From Marinobacter salicampi (lineage in GTDB: Bacteria > Pseudomonadota > Gammaproteobacteria > Pseudomonadales > Oleiphilaceae): DNA of 64,000 nt. The stretch lies in the NCBI RefSeq assembly GCF_011074795.1, contig NZ_JAAMPF010000018.1, forward strand, positions 1 to 64,000. The letters are read 5' to 3'. The notes beneath the pieces are model-generated. The model searched no databases and was not told the origin of the DNA. It saw only the letters and a program-made list of their open reading frames with translations. Below are positions 16,670 to 26,232 of the stretch, one piece after another. The first letter of the stretch is position 1. The number at the start of each line of letters is the position of its first letter. The position numbers and the translations under genes are program-made.

Positions 16670-17740
16670 ATGATGCTCGAAGCCATGAGAAACGGCCTTG
16701 AAGCCTGGCTGGTACCAGGCCTGTCTGCGCTGATTGCTGTAGCAGCAACCTGGCTTGGCTACAGGCTCGCACTGGCGGCAGTAAGAAAATTCTCCGAAGA
16801 CACTTCCGTGGCACGGCTGTTTCTGGATGCTGCCGCCAAAGCTCTTGGCTTATTCCTCTGCCTGCTGGTGCTCAACGGCGTTCTTGAAGCGGCGCCGGCA
16901 GATCTCCCGTGGCTATCCCAGTTGCAGCACCTGGCCACCCTGTTACTTATCCTGGCCCTGACCTGGGCCGCCGTGCGCTGTACCTCGGCCATCGGCGATG
17001 TCATCGTCAAACTGAACCCGGTGCTGGAAGGAAAGTGGAAGCGCGCCCGCAAGGTGGAGACCCAGACCCGCTTTCTGGTCCGGGCGCTGAACATCATCGT
17101 GGTGATTGTTGGTTTCGGTGTGGCCCTGATGACGTTCGAACCTGTCCAGCAGGTGGGCGCCAGCCTGCTGGCCTCCGCCGGCATAGGCGGGATCATCCTG
17201 GGTTTTGCCGCCCGCCCGGTGCTGAGCAATCTGCTGGCGGGCATGCAGATAGCCCTGACCCAGCCATTCCGTATTGACGATGTGCTCCATGTGCAGGGCG
17301 AGTGGTGCTGGGTGGAGGAGGTAACGGCAACCTACGTGGTGCTGCGGGTGTGGGACCTGCGTCGTCTGGTGGTGCCCTTGCAGTGGTTCATCGAGAATCC
17401 CTTCCAGAACTGGTCCAGAAACACCACGGACCTGCTGGGCGCGGTCAATCTGTGGCTGGATTATTCGACACCGCTTGAACCCCTGCGGCAGGAATTTTCC
17501 CGTCTGCTGAAAGCTTCTTCCCAGTGGGACGGCAAGACCGAAACCGTGCAGGTTATAGAAGCGGGTGAGCGGGGCATCCAGGTGCGCTTTCTGATGAGTG
17601 CCGGTGACTCCAGCCAGAACTGGGACCTGCGCTGCGCGGTGCGGGAAGGGCTGGTGAGTTTCGTGCAGGAGCACTATCCTGACTGCCTGCCGCGCATGCG
17701 GGCCCAGCTTATGGAGCATGACGAGCCCGACGGGCCATAG
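16670..17740 (+). CDS. Mechanosensitive ion channel, MscS family
   Basis: A 356-residue protein with about four N-terminal membrane helices. The pore-lining helix is seen in LLASAGIGGIILGFAARPVLSNLLAG, broken here across its length, followed by the soluble beta domain with RIDDVLHVQGEWCWVEEV and ENPFQNWSR. Such channels open when membrane tension rises and release solutes on osmotic downshift. GGGGAG precedes the ATG at 16670. The gene is joined to the papain-like gene upstream, an unusual partner for a channel. Confidence 0.85.
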   Translation: MMLEAMRNGLEAWLVPGLSALIAVAATWLGYRLALAAVRKFSEDTSVARLFLDAAAKALGLFLCLLVLNGVLEAAPADLPWLSQLQHLATLLLILALTWAAVRCTSAIGDVIVKLNPVLEGKWKRARKVETQTRFLVRALNIIVVIVGFGVALMTFEPVQQVGASLLASAGIGGIILGFAARPVLSNLLAGMQIALTQPFRIDDVLHVQGEWCWVEEVTATYVVLRVWDLRRLVVPLQWFIENPFQNWSRNTTDLLGAVNLWLDYSTPLEPLRQEFSRLLKASSQWDGKTETVQVIEAGERGIQVRFLMSAGDSSQNWDLRCAVREGLVSFVQEHYPDCLPRMRAQLMEHDEPDGP

Positions 17741-17794
17741 AGTCGGCTTTTTGCCGCGGTTGCCTCCTACACACAGACACAGGTTGATGGGTGG

Positions 17795-18406
17795 ATGGAA
17801 AGCTACATTCTGTTCTTCATGCTGGCCGCCGTGACGGTGCTGAGTCCCGGCCCCGGCGTTGTTCTGACCCTCACCAACTCGATCCGCTACGGCGCGTCCG
17901 GTGCTACTGCCGGTATCCTTGGCATCGCCGCTGCGGCCTTCCTGGTTGCCGGCGTAGCCGCAAGCAGCCTGGGTATACTGCTGGCAACGTCTGCCCTGGC
18001 TTTCACCATCCTAAAGTTCGTCGGGGCCGCGTACTTACTCTACCTTGGCCTGAGGCTCTGGTTCTCACCACCAGCAACCATGGCTCAGCCCGGGCCTTCT
18101 TCAAAGCGCCGGGGTGCCCAGTTCCTGGAGGGTTTTACCGTACAGCTCACCAACCCCAAGACGGTTTTCTTCTTCATGGCGGTGTTTCCGCAATTTGTCG
18201 ATCTGGCTTCACCTTATTTGGAGCAGTTCGTGCTCCTGGTAACGACCTACAGTGTGCTTGTGGCGGTGATTCATATCGCCTATGCACACTCGGCAGGTCT
18301 CGCAAAGGGCTGGCTAAGCACTGAAAAAGGGGGCCGGCTGGTCAATAGGGCCGGTGGTAGCGCTTTTATAGGGTTTGGCGCCCTGCTTGCAGCATCCGGC
18401 AAATAA
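17795..18406 (+). CDS. LysE-family amino-acid exporter
   Basis: A 203-residue membrane protein with about five or six hydrophobic segments and the family signature SPGPGVVLTLTNSIRYG near residue 18. QLTNPKTVFFFMAVFPQF is the second conserved block. LysE/RhtB proteins export amino acids or their derivatives by proton antiport; the substrate cannot be told. It is the first of three LysE-family genes in this window and follows the MscS gene by 54 bases. Confidence 0.85.
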   Translation: MESYILFFMLAAVTVLSPGPGVVLTLTNSIRYGASGATAGILGIAAAAFLVAGVAASSLGILLATSALAFTILKFVGAAYLLYLGLRLWFSPPATMAQPGPSSKRRGAQFLEGFTVQLTNPKTVFFFMAVFPQFVDLASPYLEQFVLLVTTYSVLVAVIHIAYAHSAGLAKGWLSTEKGGRLVNRAGGSAFIGFGALLAASGK

Positions 18407-18491
18407 GGCCCGGTCGCTTATTGGAATGGGAGGGAGGCCAGCCAATGCTGACCTCCCGACGTCCCATAGTCAGGCGCCTGTCAGTGGCGGA

Positions 18492-19811
18492 CTACTTGAG
18501 CCCCATGCAGTTGGCGTAGAAGGTCGTGGTTGCAGGCCAATCCGAGAATATGCCGATCACACCCACGTCCTGGGCCAATACGTCGATCACGTTAAACACG
18601 TCGCCGTCATTGTCGATGGCGTCCGCAATGGTCTGGTGATACCAGCCACCACCATCGGCCAGGGGGCCGCTGCGCTCGACGGTCCAGGCGATCAGGTCCA
18701 GTCCGGCGGTGCGGGCATTCTGGGCATAGTCAGAAGGCAGAATCTCCTGATGGGCATCCAGGGTCAGCATTTTCCACAGCGCCGGCGCCAGGATGTTCAC
18801 ACCCTGTGCCTTCAGATCTTCCATGAACGCCAGGGAACTGGTTTCCGGGGCCAGGGGTGACTGGTCCAGAAACACCGCCTGCTGGCCGAAGCCGGGCATT
18901 TCGTTGACCCAGAACAGCACGTCCTCCAGCAGGAAAGACTGTGGCCATACGTCCTCGGGATCAACCCCCGCCTCGACGTAGTCCTCGATCATCTGCCGGG
19001 CATAGTCCTGCTGGGAATAATCGCCCTGCCAGGGCATGTCGACCACGGGTGTCTTGAGTTCCGGGGTGAATTTCACGCCCAGGGCCTTGAACAGTTCAAT
19101 GCTCTCACGGTGGGTCATCAGGGTGCCGCGGCTGGCATAGAGATCCGTACGCCAGTCGGCGGTGCCGCCCAGGTACTCCTCGGGGGTTGTCGCCATGGGG
19201 TTGAAGGCGTCCATCTTGCCTTTCAGCGACCTGAACTCCGCCAGGGTGAGATCGCTGGTGCGGCATTCAACCTGTGCCGGGGTTCCGCTTGCGGGGTCCG
19301 CAGGCACAAAGGGCTGGGTGCACTTGGCGTTCAGTTCCGGAACGGTAACGATATTGGTGGTGGTATGCAGGTCGTCCTGGGCATGGCGGCAGACCAGTTC
19401 ACGGTCGCTGGTAAAGGCGACGTCGCACTCCACAATACCTGCGCCCATCTGCGCCGCCGCTATATAGGACTCCCGGGTGTGCTCGGGGAACTGGAGCGGC
19501 GCTCCGCGATGGCCGATGGAGAAGTCAGTGGGCTTCATCCGGTCAGCACGACAGGACTGCAGCTCTGCCTTCAACGGGCCTTCGTCCATGTCAGCCACCA
19601 GCCACAAAGGCCGGGGCCCCAGCTCGACACTGCGGTGCTTCTGCTTTATATCCTGTTTCAGGTCTTTCAGTTTTTCCCGCAGTTTAACGAGTCCCGGGGG
19701 AACCTTATCTTCTTTCGAGTCAAACCAGCCTTGGGCCGAAACCCCGGCGCTGCCAGCGAGCATAGCGCTGCAACACAGCAGGGTTGCAACCAGAGTGCGT
19801 AGCTTCATCAC
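18492..19811 (-). CDS. Secreted glycerophosphodiester phosphodiesterase family protein
   Basis: A 439-residue protein with a signal peptide (residues 1-26, SAGVSAQG). [16 protein letters not shown] and [18 protein letters not shown] are the GDPD active-site blocks: His-Arg-Gly, then Glu-x-Asp and the second His. The enzyme family cleaves glycerophosphodiesters to glycerol-3-phosphate and an alcohol. The long insert after TTTNIVTV and a coiled region at residues 40-60 fit the large periplasmic subtype rather than the 250-residue cytosolic UgpQ type. It is convergent with the LysE gene. Confidence 0.8.
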   Translation of the reverse strand: MMKLRTLVATLLCCSAMLAGSAGVSAQGWFDSKEDKVPPGLVKLREKLKDLKQDIKQKHRSVELGPRPLWLVADMDEGPLKAELQSCRADRMKPTDFSIGHRGAPLQFPEHTRESYIAAAQMGAGIVECDVAFTSDRELVCRHAQDDLHTTTNIVTVPELNAKCTQPFVPADPASGTPAQVECRTSDLTLAEFRSLKGKMDAFNPMATTPEEYLGGTADWRTDLYASRGTLMTHRESIELFKALGVKFTPELKTPVVDMPWQGDYSQQDYARQMIEDYVEAGVDPEDVWPQSFLLEDVLFWVNEMPGFGQQAVFLDQSPLAPETSSLAFMEDLKAQGVNILAPALWKMLTLDAHQEILPSDYAQNARTAGLDLIAWTVERSGPLADGGGWYHQTIADAIDNDGDVFNVIDVLAQDVGVIGIFSDWPATTTFYANCMGLK

Positions 19812-20152
19812 AAGTTCCTTCTTAAATGAGTGGGTACCGCACCGTCAGTATCCTCAGCCATGGTGACAGCTTGGTTAAGAGTGATGGAAGTTCTCCGGCG
19901 TCCTCAATACAACACACCTGTCCTGCGGATCACACAGTATTTGCGCCAAATAAACCCGAACTGTCCCCGATAAAGGACATACAGCCTGGCAAACGTCGTA
20001 TATGTCACTTCTGGCTACAAATAACCCTTGTAAAACAGCCCTTTGGAAAGCTGGCATGGAATCTGTAAAGGCCTGTTCAAAATAAAAATAACCGTATTGC
20101 TCCGACAGGATCTACGAGTGCTGTTTCGCAGTCATAACAATAGGAATAACCC
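19812..20152. other. Intergenic region between divergent GDPD and binding-protein genes
   Basis: The 341-base gap between two divergent genes must hold both promoters. It is AT-richer toward the right end (GTTCAAAATAAAAATAACCG). TGTCC-N6-TCACA around 19919-19934 is only half of a CRP-type site. I see no hairpin with a T-tract and no small gene. Confidence 0.4.
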
Positions 20153-21118
20153 ATGCGTCTTCTCATCCTGGCTTTTCTGCTGGTAAGTCCCCTCTGTTTT
20201 GGAAAAACCGTTGTCGTTATTGAAAGCTACCATCTGGAATACAAATGGGACGCGGATTATATCGAAGCGATTCAGTCAGTATTGGGCAAGGCCCATGATA
20301 TACACGTGCTCGCTCTGGACACCAAACGCCTGCCAAAGGCCCAGTGGCCCGGGAAAGTGGCTGAGCTTCTACAGTCAATTGGCGAGATCGAACCTGACGT
20401 TGCCATTCTCGGGGATGATAACGCCATCACGCTGATGGCCGGGCACCTGGTCGATCGACAGATTCCCGTTGTTTTCCTGGGTGTTAATGGTGGGCCCGAG
20501 CAACACCCTACACTTAACCACCCGCTGGTCACCGGCATACTCGAGCGCCCCTTCTTCGCTGAGAGCATTCGCCATCTCAAGAAAGTGCTCGGTCAGAACG
20601 AGCGCCTGCTGGTGCTGATGGATGATTCGCCGACCATGCGTAATGCGGTCAACGAATATTTCGGCGAAAAAAGGCAGGCCACGATCCATGGCTCACACCT
20701 GGACATCGTGCTGACCAATGATAAGGACACCTGGCTGCAGGCCACCTACCGCGCCCATGAGCAGTACGATGCGGTCATCGTCGGCACGCACCACACCATA
20801 CGTGACAGGGCGGAGAACTATATTCCCCCTCAAGAGCTTATGAGCCAGGCGTTCGCCCACACCCAGGTACCGATATTCTCGTTCTGGGACATTTTTATCG
20901 GCAAGGACCAAAGTATTGGCGGATTTACCATTTCCGCCTACCAGGAAGGGGTTACGGCAGCGCGCCTCGCTTACCTGATACTGAACGGGGTAAAGCCCAG
21001 CCATATTCCCCAGATCAAATCCCTGAGCGGCCACTACGTCTATAGCTCAAGTGGCATGAAACACTGGGGACTCAAACTGTCGCCATTGATTGCCAGCCAG
21101 TCGGTTTTTGTGGATTGA
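20153..21118 (+). CDS. Periplasmic substrate-binding protein of the ABC-type sensory class
   Basis: A 321-residue protein with a signal peptide (residues 1-17, LCFGK). The mature protein is a two-lobe periplasmic binding fold: VVVIESYHLEYKWDADY at the start, DVAILGDDNAITLMAGH, IPVVFLGVN and a C-terminal GGFTISAYQEGVTAARLAYLIL hinge. This class often feeds a membrane sensor kinase or diguanylate cyclase rather than a transporter, and no permease or ATPase is present here. The next genes on the strand are heme oxygenase and a phytochrome-GGDEF protein, 170 bases away. Confidence 0.7.
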   Translation: MRLLILAFLLVSPLCFGKTVVVIESYHLEYKWDADYIEAIQSVLGKAHDIHVLALDTKRLPKAQWPGKVAELLQSIGEIEPDVAILGDDNAITLMAGHLVDRQIPVVFLGVNGGPEQHPTLNHPLVTGILERPFFAESIRHLKKVLGQNERLLVLMDDSPTMRNAVNEYFGEKRQATIHGSHLDIVLTNDKDTWLQATYRAHEQYDAVIVGTHHTIRDRAENYIPPQELMSQAFAHTQVPIFSFWDIFIGKDQSIGGFTISAYQEGVTAARLAYLILNGVKPSHIPQIKSLSGHYVYSSSGMKHWGLKLSPLIASQSVFVD

Positions 21119-21287
21119 TGACCTAAGGAAGGCCTGGCCCCGGTTCCGGGCCTTTCCCGCGATAACAGACCTCGGACCGGGCCTCAGCCATTAAGCCGGG
21201 CCCCATCAACGGAACAACGGGCCGGATGGCCAGGGGAGGTAAGAGCGGGTACCATCTGGACTGTAGATCAGCTCTTGATAGGCTTCA

Positions 21288-21908
21288 ATGAAACCAGCTC
21301 CGCAGACCCCTGGCTCGCTTCATCTCCGGCTAAGGCAGGCCACGCAACAGGCACACCTTGATACCGAGCGGCATCCGCTGCTCGCCTCTCTACTGCGACC
21401 GGATCTCGATCGGGCTGCCTATTGCCGGGTGCTGCAGGCATTCCGCAGCTTTTACCTGGCGTATGAACCGGGGCTGGACAACGGGCGAGCAGCCAAAGCA
21501 GCGTGCCAGTCATTACAGTACCAGTACCAGCCACGGGCGCAGCTACTGGCAGATGACCTGCAGGACTTGGGCGAAACAGGCGGGCGATCGCAGGTTTACT
21601 CCGGAACGGCGGGCTTTGCCGTGCAACGGACCCCGGAGAACATCCTGGGTTGGCTCTACGTACTGGAAGGAGCCACCCAGGGCGGCAAGGTTATCGGACC
21701 GAACGTGTCCCGGGCATTGGGAGTCGATGAAACCTTTGGTGCGCGCTATTTCCACCTATACACTCTTAACCAGTGGCGGTTATTCCTGACTCTTATGGAA
21801 CAGTGCCAGGCAGCGTTCCAGCAGCCATTGGTTATTGAAGGCGCGTTGGCGGCCTTCGAGCATCTGAGGACACACCTGGACGCCTGGAGCATTAAGGAAG
21901 AGGCCTGA
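21288..21908 (+). CDS. bphO: Biliverdin-producing heme oxygenase
   Basis: A 206-residue soluble protein. The proximal heme His lies in the N-terminal TQQAHLDTERHPL segment, and LYVLEGATQGGKVIG is the conserved distal helix of the bacterial BphO class. The enzyme opens heme to biliverdin with release of iron and CO. Its stop lies three bases before the bacteriophytochrome start, so it supplies the chromophore of that protein. This bphO-bphP coupling is well known in pseudomonads. Confidence 0.9.
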   Translation: MKPAPQTPGSLHLRLRQATQQAHLDTERHPLLASLLRPDLDRAAYCRVLQAFRSFYLAYEPGLDNGRAAKAACQSLQYQYQPRAQLLADDLQDLGETGGRSQVYSGTAGFAVQRTPENILGWLYVLEGATQGGKVIGPNVSRALGVDETFGARYFHLYTLNQWRLFLTLMEQCQAAFQQPLVIEGALAAFEHLRTHLDAWSIKEEA

Positions 21909-21911
21909 CCC

Positions 21912-24002
21912 ATGCCAGACTACACCCGTAACGAGCTCAATGAAGCCCTGAAGGACTGTGCCCGGGAACCTGTCCATCGACCCGGCGCCATCCAGCCCAA
22001 CGGATGCCTGCTCAGTACGGATCTGGCCATAGACAGACTGTTCCAGGTCAGCGCCAACCTTGAAGACATCCTTGGCATCAGCCCCGCTGACGCCCTGGCG
22101 GGGGATGCCATCCAGCTTCTTGGGCCGCAGCTTGTACATCGATTGCGCTCCAGAGCAGTTGACGAGATCGTCTCTCCCGCCATCGGCGAGGTGGTTCGCC
22201 TGCCGGTTGGGAGTGTTGAACACCGTTTCTCTGTCCGGCACTATCGCAGCGGGCAACGGGCTGTTGTCGAGCTGGAGTTACAGCAGGCCGAACCGGATGA
22301 TGGTCAACTGCCCAGCCGCAGTGCCTGGCTGCAGCCGGTCAGCACCGCTGGCTCTCCGGAACAGGTGCTTGAAAGCCTGGTGCGGATCGTAAGACAGCTG
22401 TCGGGCTTCGACCGGGTCATGGTCTACCGGTTTGACGAAGATGATCACGGCAGCGTTGTCGCGGAATCCCGCGCGCCGGAAGCAGACAGCTACCTGGGCC
22501 ACCATTTCCCTGCCAGCGATATACCGGCCCAGGTCAGGCATCTGTACAGCATCAATCCGGTGCGCTCCATCCCCGACGCGACTGCAGAATCAGTGCCGCT
22601 GGTGCCCGAAGTGGACCCGGATGACCCTGCGCCGCTGGACCTTTCCCCCGGCAACCTGCGTGCGGTCTCTCCCATTCACCAGAGCTACCTGCAGAATATG
22701 GGCGTCGGCGCCTCGCTGTCGATTGCGATCCACGACGAGGACAGACTGTGGGGGCTGCTTGCCTGTCACGGGCTGGTGCCACGGCCACTGTCGCCGTCGA
22801 TGCTCGATGACGTCAGCGTGCTGGTTCAGGTGGCGGCGTCCCGCCTGATGCTGCTTCAGGCGAACAGTGAAGCCCGTTACCGCCAGCGTATACGGCAGAG
22901 CCGCGAACTGATGCTGATCCGCGATACCGGAATCATCCCAACCCTCGACGACCTCATACGATGGTACGGAGCAAACTGGTTGGCTCTGTTCGAGGCGAGC
23001 GGGCTGGTACTTCTCAATGGTGACAGGCGATTCTGCTTCGGGGCGACACCGGCCGCCGACAAGCTCGACAGGCTCACCGCTTACTTCGCCTGCCAGCAGG
23101 GGCAGCAGCCCTGGTATACCCATTCCCTGGCCAATAGTGAGCTTGCCGGCTGGTACGAGCAGGGCGACCCCTGTGGCCTGCTTGCGGTAAGACTGCCGGT
23201 CACCAGGAACCGGATCGGATGGCTGCTTTTCTTCAGGCCCGGACAGAAGCAGACCCGAACCTGGGCCGGGCGTCCGGAGGATAACGCCGAGCGGGATCCG
23301 CAGGGTAAGTTATTCCTGACCCCGAGACACTCATTCTCTGCCTGGACTGAAACCGTAGAAGATATGAGTGAACCCTGGCTTGAGGTGGAACGCCTTGCCG
23401 CCCTGGATCTGGGGGAGGATCTGGCCCTGGTTCTGTTCAGCCGGGAGATCGACCAGCTGAACACCAGTCTCATTGATGCCAACCGTCGCTTACAGAAACT
23501 TGCGCAGACCGATACGTTGACAGGCCTGCCGAACCGCCGGCTGCTCGAGGACAGGGTTGAGCTCAGTCTGGCCCGCGCCCTGCGCCATAACCAGAGCATG
23601 GCGCTGCTGTTCCTGGATCTGGACGGCTTCAAGAAGATCAATGACACCCTGGGTCACCGGGCGGGGGACAAGATGCTTCAGGGCGTAGCCGAGCGGCTGC
23701 AGAACCTCGTCCGCCACAGCGACGCCGTGGCCCGCCTGGGCGGCGATGAGTTCGTGATACTGCTGGATGAAATCGAGGCTCCGGGGGATGCCGGGATTCT
23801 TGCTGATAAAGTACTGCAGGTCTTCTCACCACCGTTCGAGCTCGAGGGAGAGATGCTCACCGTCTCCTTCAGCATGGGTATTGCGGTTTACCCGGCCCAT
23901 GGCGACAGCTTTCGTAAACTGATGCATCATGCTGATGTGGCCATGTACCAGGCCAAAAGCGAAGGTCGCAATACCTACCGTTTTTACAGTGACCTCAAGT
24001 GA
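21912..24002 (+). CDS. bphP: Bacteriophytochrome with GGDEF output (red-light diguanylate cyclase)
   Basis: A 696-residue PAS-GAF-PHY-GGDEF protein. Cys16 in LKDCAREPVHRPGAIQ is the biliverdin-binding cysteine of bacteriophytochromes. PASDIPAQVRHLY and SPIHQSYLQNMGV are the GAF chromophore-pocket blocks; the second usually reads IHLEYL, and the usual QPHG near the start is QPNG. The PHY region ends near residue 520. The cyclase has an intact GGDEF at 610-614 and an RxxD inhibitory site (Arg601-Asp604) five residues before it. There is no EAL domain. Light should control c-di-GMP synthesis with product feedback. It is co-transcribed with bphO. Confidence 0.9.
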   Translation: MPDYTRNELNEALKDCAREPVHRPGAIQPNGCLLSTDLAIDRLFQVSANLEDILGISPADALAGDAIQLLGPQLVHRLRSRAVDEIVSPAIGEVVRLPVGSVEHRFSVRHYRSGQRAVVELELQQAEPDDGQLPSRSAWLQPVSTAGSPEQVLESLVRIVRQLSGFDRVMVYRFDEDDHGSVVAESRAPEADSYLGHHFPASDIPAQVRHLYSINPVRSIPDATAESVPLVPEVDPDDPAPLDLSPGNLRAVSPIHQSYLQNMGVGASLSIAIHDEDRLWGLLACHGLVPRPLSPSMLDDVSVLVQVAASRLMLLQANSEARYRQRIRQSRELMLIRDTGIIPTLDDLIRWYGANWLALFEASGLVLLNGDRRFCFGATPAADKLDRLTAYFACQQGQQPWYTHSLANSELAGWYEQGDPCGLLAVRLPVTRNRIGWLLFFRPGQKQTRTWAGRPEDNAERDPQGKLFLTPRHSFSAWTETVEDMSEPWLEVERLAALDLGEDLALVLFSREIDQLNTSLIDANRRLQKLAQTDTLTGLPNRRLLEDRVELSLARALRHNQSMALLFLDLDGFKKINDTLGHRAGDKMLQGVAERLQNLVRHSDAVARLGGDEFVILLDEIEAPGDAGILADKVLQVFSPPFELEGEMLTVSFSMGIAVYPAHGDSFRKLMHHADVAMYQAKSEGRNTYRFYSDLK

Positions 24003-24026
24003 TGCCTCGTCAAAGAAGGTGAATCA

Positions 24027-24227
24027 ATGGTCAGGCTATTAATCATGGTTAGTTTGTCTGTTCTCGCCGGGTGTAGCAGCAAGGCTGTCTATGACAACGT
24101 CCAGCTCAACAATCGTACCGACTGCAACCGTGTTCCTCCGCCCCAGTACGAGGAATGCATCGAGCGAACGGACAAATCCTACGAAGAGTATGAACGCGAG
24201 CGCAAAGAGCTGATCGGCGGGGAATGA
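24027..24227 (+). CDS. Small lipoprotein of unknown function
   Basis: A 66-residue protein with a lipoprotein signal (hydrophobic residues 3-13, lipobox LAGC with Cys15). The mature part is polar with two Cys residues and a C-terminal charged helix (SYEEYERERKEL). Its stop overlaps the next start as ATGA, so translation is coupled to the UDG-family gene. No family is recognised. Confidence 0.7.
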   Translation: MVRLLIMVSLSVLAGCSSKAVYDNVQLNNRTDCNRVPPPQYEECIERTDKSYEEYERERKELIGGE

Positions 24228-24898
24228 TGCAGGAAGACGTTGTTGAGCCAACCAAAAGCCTGGATGAGCTGGCCAGGGACATCCGTAGCTGTCGGAAGTG
24301 CGAGGCTGTGTTGGCCAGTTTCGGTGTCGAGCCGCGACCGATCTTCCGGGGAGCCCAGGATTACCCGGTGGTTATTATCGGTCAGGCCCCGGGAATCACT
24401 GAATACCGCAACAATGCGCCCTTCCAGGGGGCGGCCGGGCAGTCTCTTCGGGCGCTGTTTGAGAGCTGTGGTCTGGCCGATTTCGATGCCAAGGTCTACC
24501 AGACATCCGTGGCCAAGTGTTTCCCGGGCCGAAGGGCCAGCTCAAGCACCGACAGGAGACCCAGTGCCCTGGAGGTCCGGAACTGCTCGCCCTTTCTGGT
24601 CAGCCAGATGCAGTTGCTGAAGCCCAGGCTGATCCTGATTCTCGGCAGTCTGGCCTGGGAAGCCTATGCTGCTATTCGTGAGCGGGAAGAGCCGGGTTAT
24701 TGCATGGCTGTATTCGGCAAACACAGGCCTCAGGATTTACGGATTCCGGACCTGGTTGGCCGCAGGCTTAACTGGAAGGATGCGGTGGTTCTCCCGATGA
24801 TCCATCCGGCTGGCAGTGCCAACGGTGCCCGTGCAAAGCATCCCGAGCTTGATCTGGAATCAAAACAGATGTTGCACGAAGAGCTGCAAAAAATTTAG
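24224..24898 (+). CDS. Uracil-DNA glycosylase superfamily protein
   Basis: A 224-residue protein. IIGQAPGITEY is motif A of the UDG superfamily and MIHPAGSAN is the motif B region. SCRKCEAVL at the N-terminus and further Cys residues fit the iron-sulfur-containing family 4/5-like branch. FQGAAGQSLR is also family-typical. Some members of this branch remove uracil from DNA; others are inactive, so activity is not assured. The start overlaps the lipoprotein stop by four bases. Confidence 0.75.
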   Translation: MMQEDVVEPTKSLDELARDIRSCRKCEAVLASFGVEPRPIFRGAQDYPVVIIGQAPGITEYRNNAPFQGAAGQSLRALFESCGLADFDAKVYQTSVAKCFPGRRASSSTDRRPSALEVRNCSPFLVSQMQLLKPRLILILGSLAWEAYAAIREREEPGYCMAVFGKHRPQDLRIPDLVGRRLNWKDAVVLPMIHPAGSANGARAKHPELDLESKQMLHEELQKI

Positions 24899-24942
24899 GG
24901 CACATGGCCCGGCCCATACAGGGCAGTGACTTGCGGGAGATC

Positions 24943-25386
24943 ATGGTGAAAGGCGAGTGTCTTTGCGGGCAGATCCAATTCGAGATTGACGGGGCGCTGC
25001 CCAATCTCTACCAGTGTCACTGTTCCCTGTGCCGCAAGGCTACGGGTGCCGCGGCTAACGCGGCGACCTTTGTTGATCGGGAAAATTTCCGCTGGGTTAC
25101 TGGCGAAATCCTGATCACTTCATTCCAGAAGCCGTCCGGGTATCGCAGTGACTTCTGCTCAGCCTGTGGCAGCCCGGTTCCCAATCAACTGAGGGGGTCG
25201 GAGCTGATGTGGGTGCCTGCGGGGTTGCTGCAAGGCGAATTGACAGCGGAGGTTGCGGTTCACCTTCATCTGTCGTCATCGGCCTCCTGGGAGCGGGACT
25301 CGGATGGCTGCTTACGGTTGGAGGCTGGACCGGAGAACTTCGAATCCCTGCAGCAGGCAATCAGTAGGTCAGCAGATGCCTGTTGA
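24943..25386 (+). CDS. GFA-family (CENP-V/GFA domain) protein
   Basis: A 147-residue zinc-binding protein, the second GFA protein in the window. CLCGQIQFEI, QCHCSLCRKATG and FCSACGSPVPNQ give the three cysteine sets. It diverges strongly from the copy at 1586 (different length and C-terminus), so it is not a recent duplicate. The ATG at 24943 follows GCGGGAGATC. It lies 44 bases after the UDG-family gene and 39 before a LysE gene, probably in one transcript. Substrate is unknown. Confidence 0.8.
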   Translation: MVKGECLCGQIQFEIDGALPNLYQCHCSLCRKATGAAANAATFVDRENFRWVTGEILITSFQKPSGYRSDFCSACGSPVPNQLRGSELMWVPAGLLQGELTAEVAVHLHLSSSASWERDSDGCLRLEAGPENFESLQQAISRSADAC

Positions 25387-25425
25387 CGCTCACCCTACTG
25401 GCTCCAGCATGGGGCCCGCTTCCCG

Positions 25426-26046
25426 ATGAATCTGGCCACCTGGCTCACGGTTGTGACCATCTGCGTATTCGGCGCCATGTCGCCGGGGCCCTCGCTGGCC
25501 ATTGTGCTCAAGCAGACGCTCACCGGCGGTCGCCGGAACGGCATGATAACGGCGGTGACTCACGGTCTCGGCGTTGGGGTTTATGCATTTCTGAGCATTC
25601 TTGGCCTGGCAGCCATCATTACCGCCTCCCCGGTGGCCTTTTCGTTTTTGCAATGGGGCGGCGCCGCCTATCTGGCATGGCTGGGGGTCAAGGGACTGAT
25701 GGCAAAGCCCCGGAGCGAAGACTCGTTGCCGGAGGCTCCCACCACGGCAAGCGCCGCGAGGGACGGATTCCTGGTTGTGCTTCTGAACCCGAAAATCGCG
25801 GTATTTTTCCTGGCGCTGTTCAGTCAGGTGGTCGGCACCGACACCAGCCTGCTCGCCAAGTTCGGCTATGCCGCCACCGCGATGGTCATTGACGGCGGCT
25901 GGTACCTGTTCGTCACCTGGCTGTTTTCGAACCCGCGCTGGCTTTCCCTGCTGCGTGACAAAGCCATCTGGTTCGAGCGAGTTTTTGGCGCAGTACTGGT
26001 GGGTCTGGCTGGCCGCCTGGTGATTGGTATTCTCAGCGAAAAATAG
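25426..26046 (+). CDS. LysE-family amino-acid exporter
   Basis: A 206-residue membrane protein with the signature MSPGPSLAIVLKQTLTGGRR near residue 18 and VVLLNPKIAVFFLALFSQVV in the middle. About six hydrophobic segments are visible. This is the second LysE/RhtB protein of the window; its partner substrate is unknown. It follows the GFA gene closely. Confidence 0.85.
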   Translation: MNLATWLTVVTICVFGAMSPGPSLAIVLKQTLTGGRRNGMITAVTHGLGVGVYAFLSILGLAAIITASPVAFSFLQWGGAAYLAWLGVKGLMAKPRSEDSLPEAPTTASAARDGFLVVLLNPKIAVFFLALFSQVVGTDTSLLAKFGYAATAMVIDGGWYLFVTWLFSNPRWLSLLRDKAIWFERVFGAVLVGLAGRLVIGILSEK

Positions 26047-26232
26047 CCATGTCCGCGCTTCTGCCTCTGAAAAACCTTACTCTGCAGCAGAATCCCCCTT
26101 CCGAATAGCTGTAACAGGCCGCCCCCATTCCTCGATAAAACCGATCAATAATTTCTATTTTTGCAGATTTTTTACGTTCCGATGTTCGACTAAAGTCTTG
26201 GGCTCTTTTGCTATCCATGAGGGGGCTCTGAT

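Noticed and set aside
20056..20075. Sigma-54-like promoter (CTGGCATGGAATCTGTA) before the binding-protein gene
   Set aside because: The GG-N10-GC rule fails at the second element (GT instead of GC), and no activator gene is nearby.
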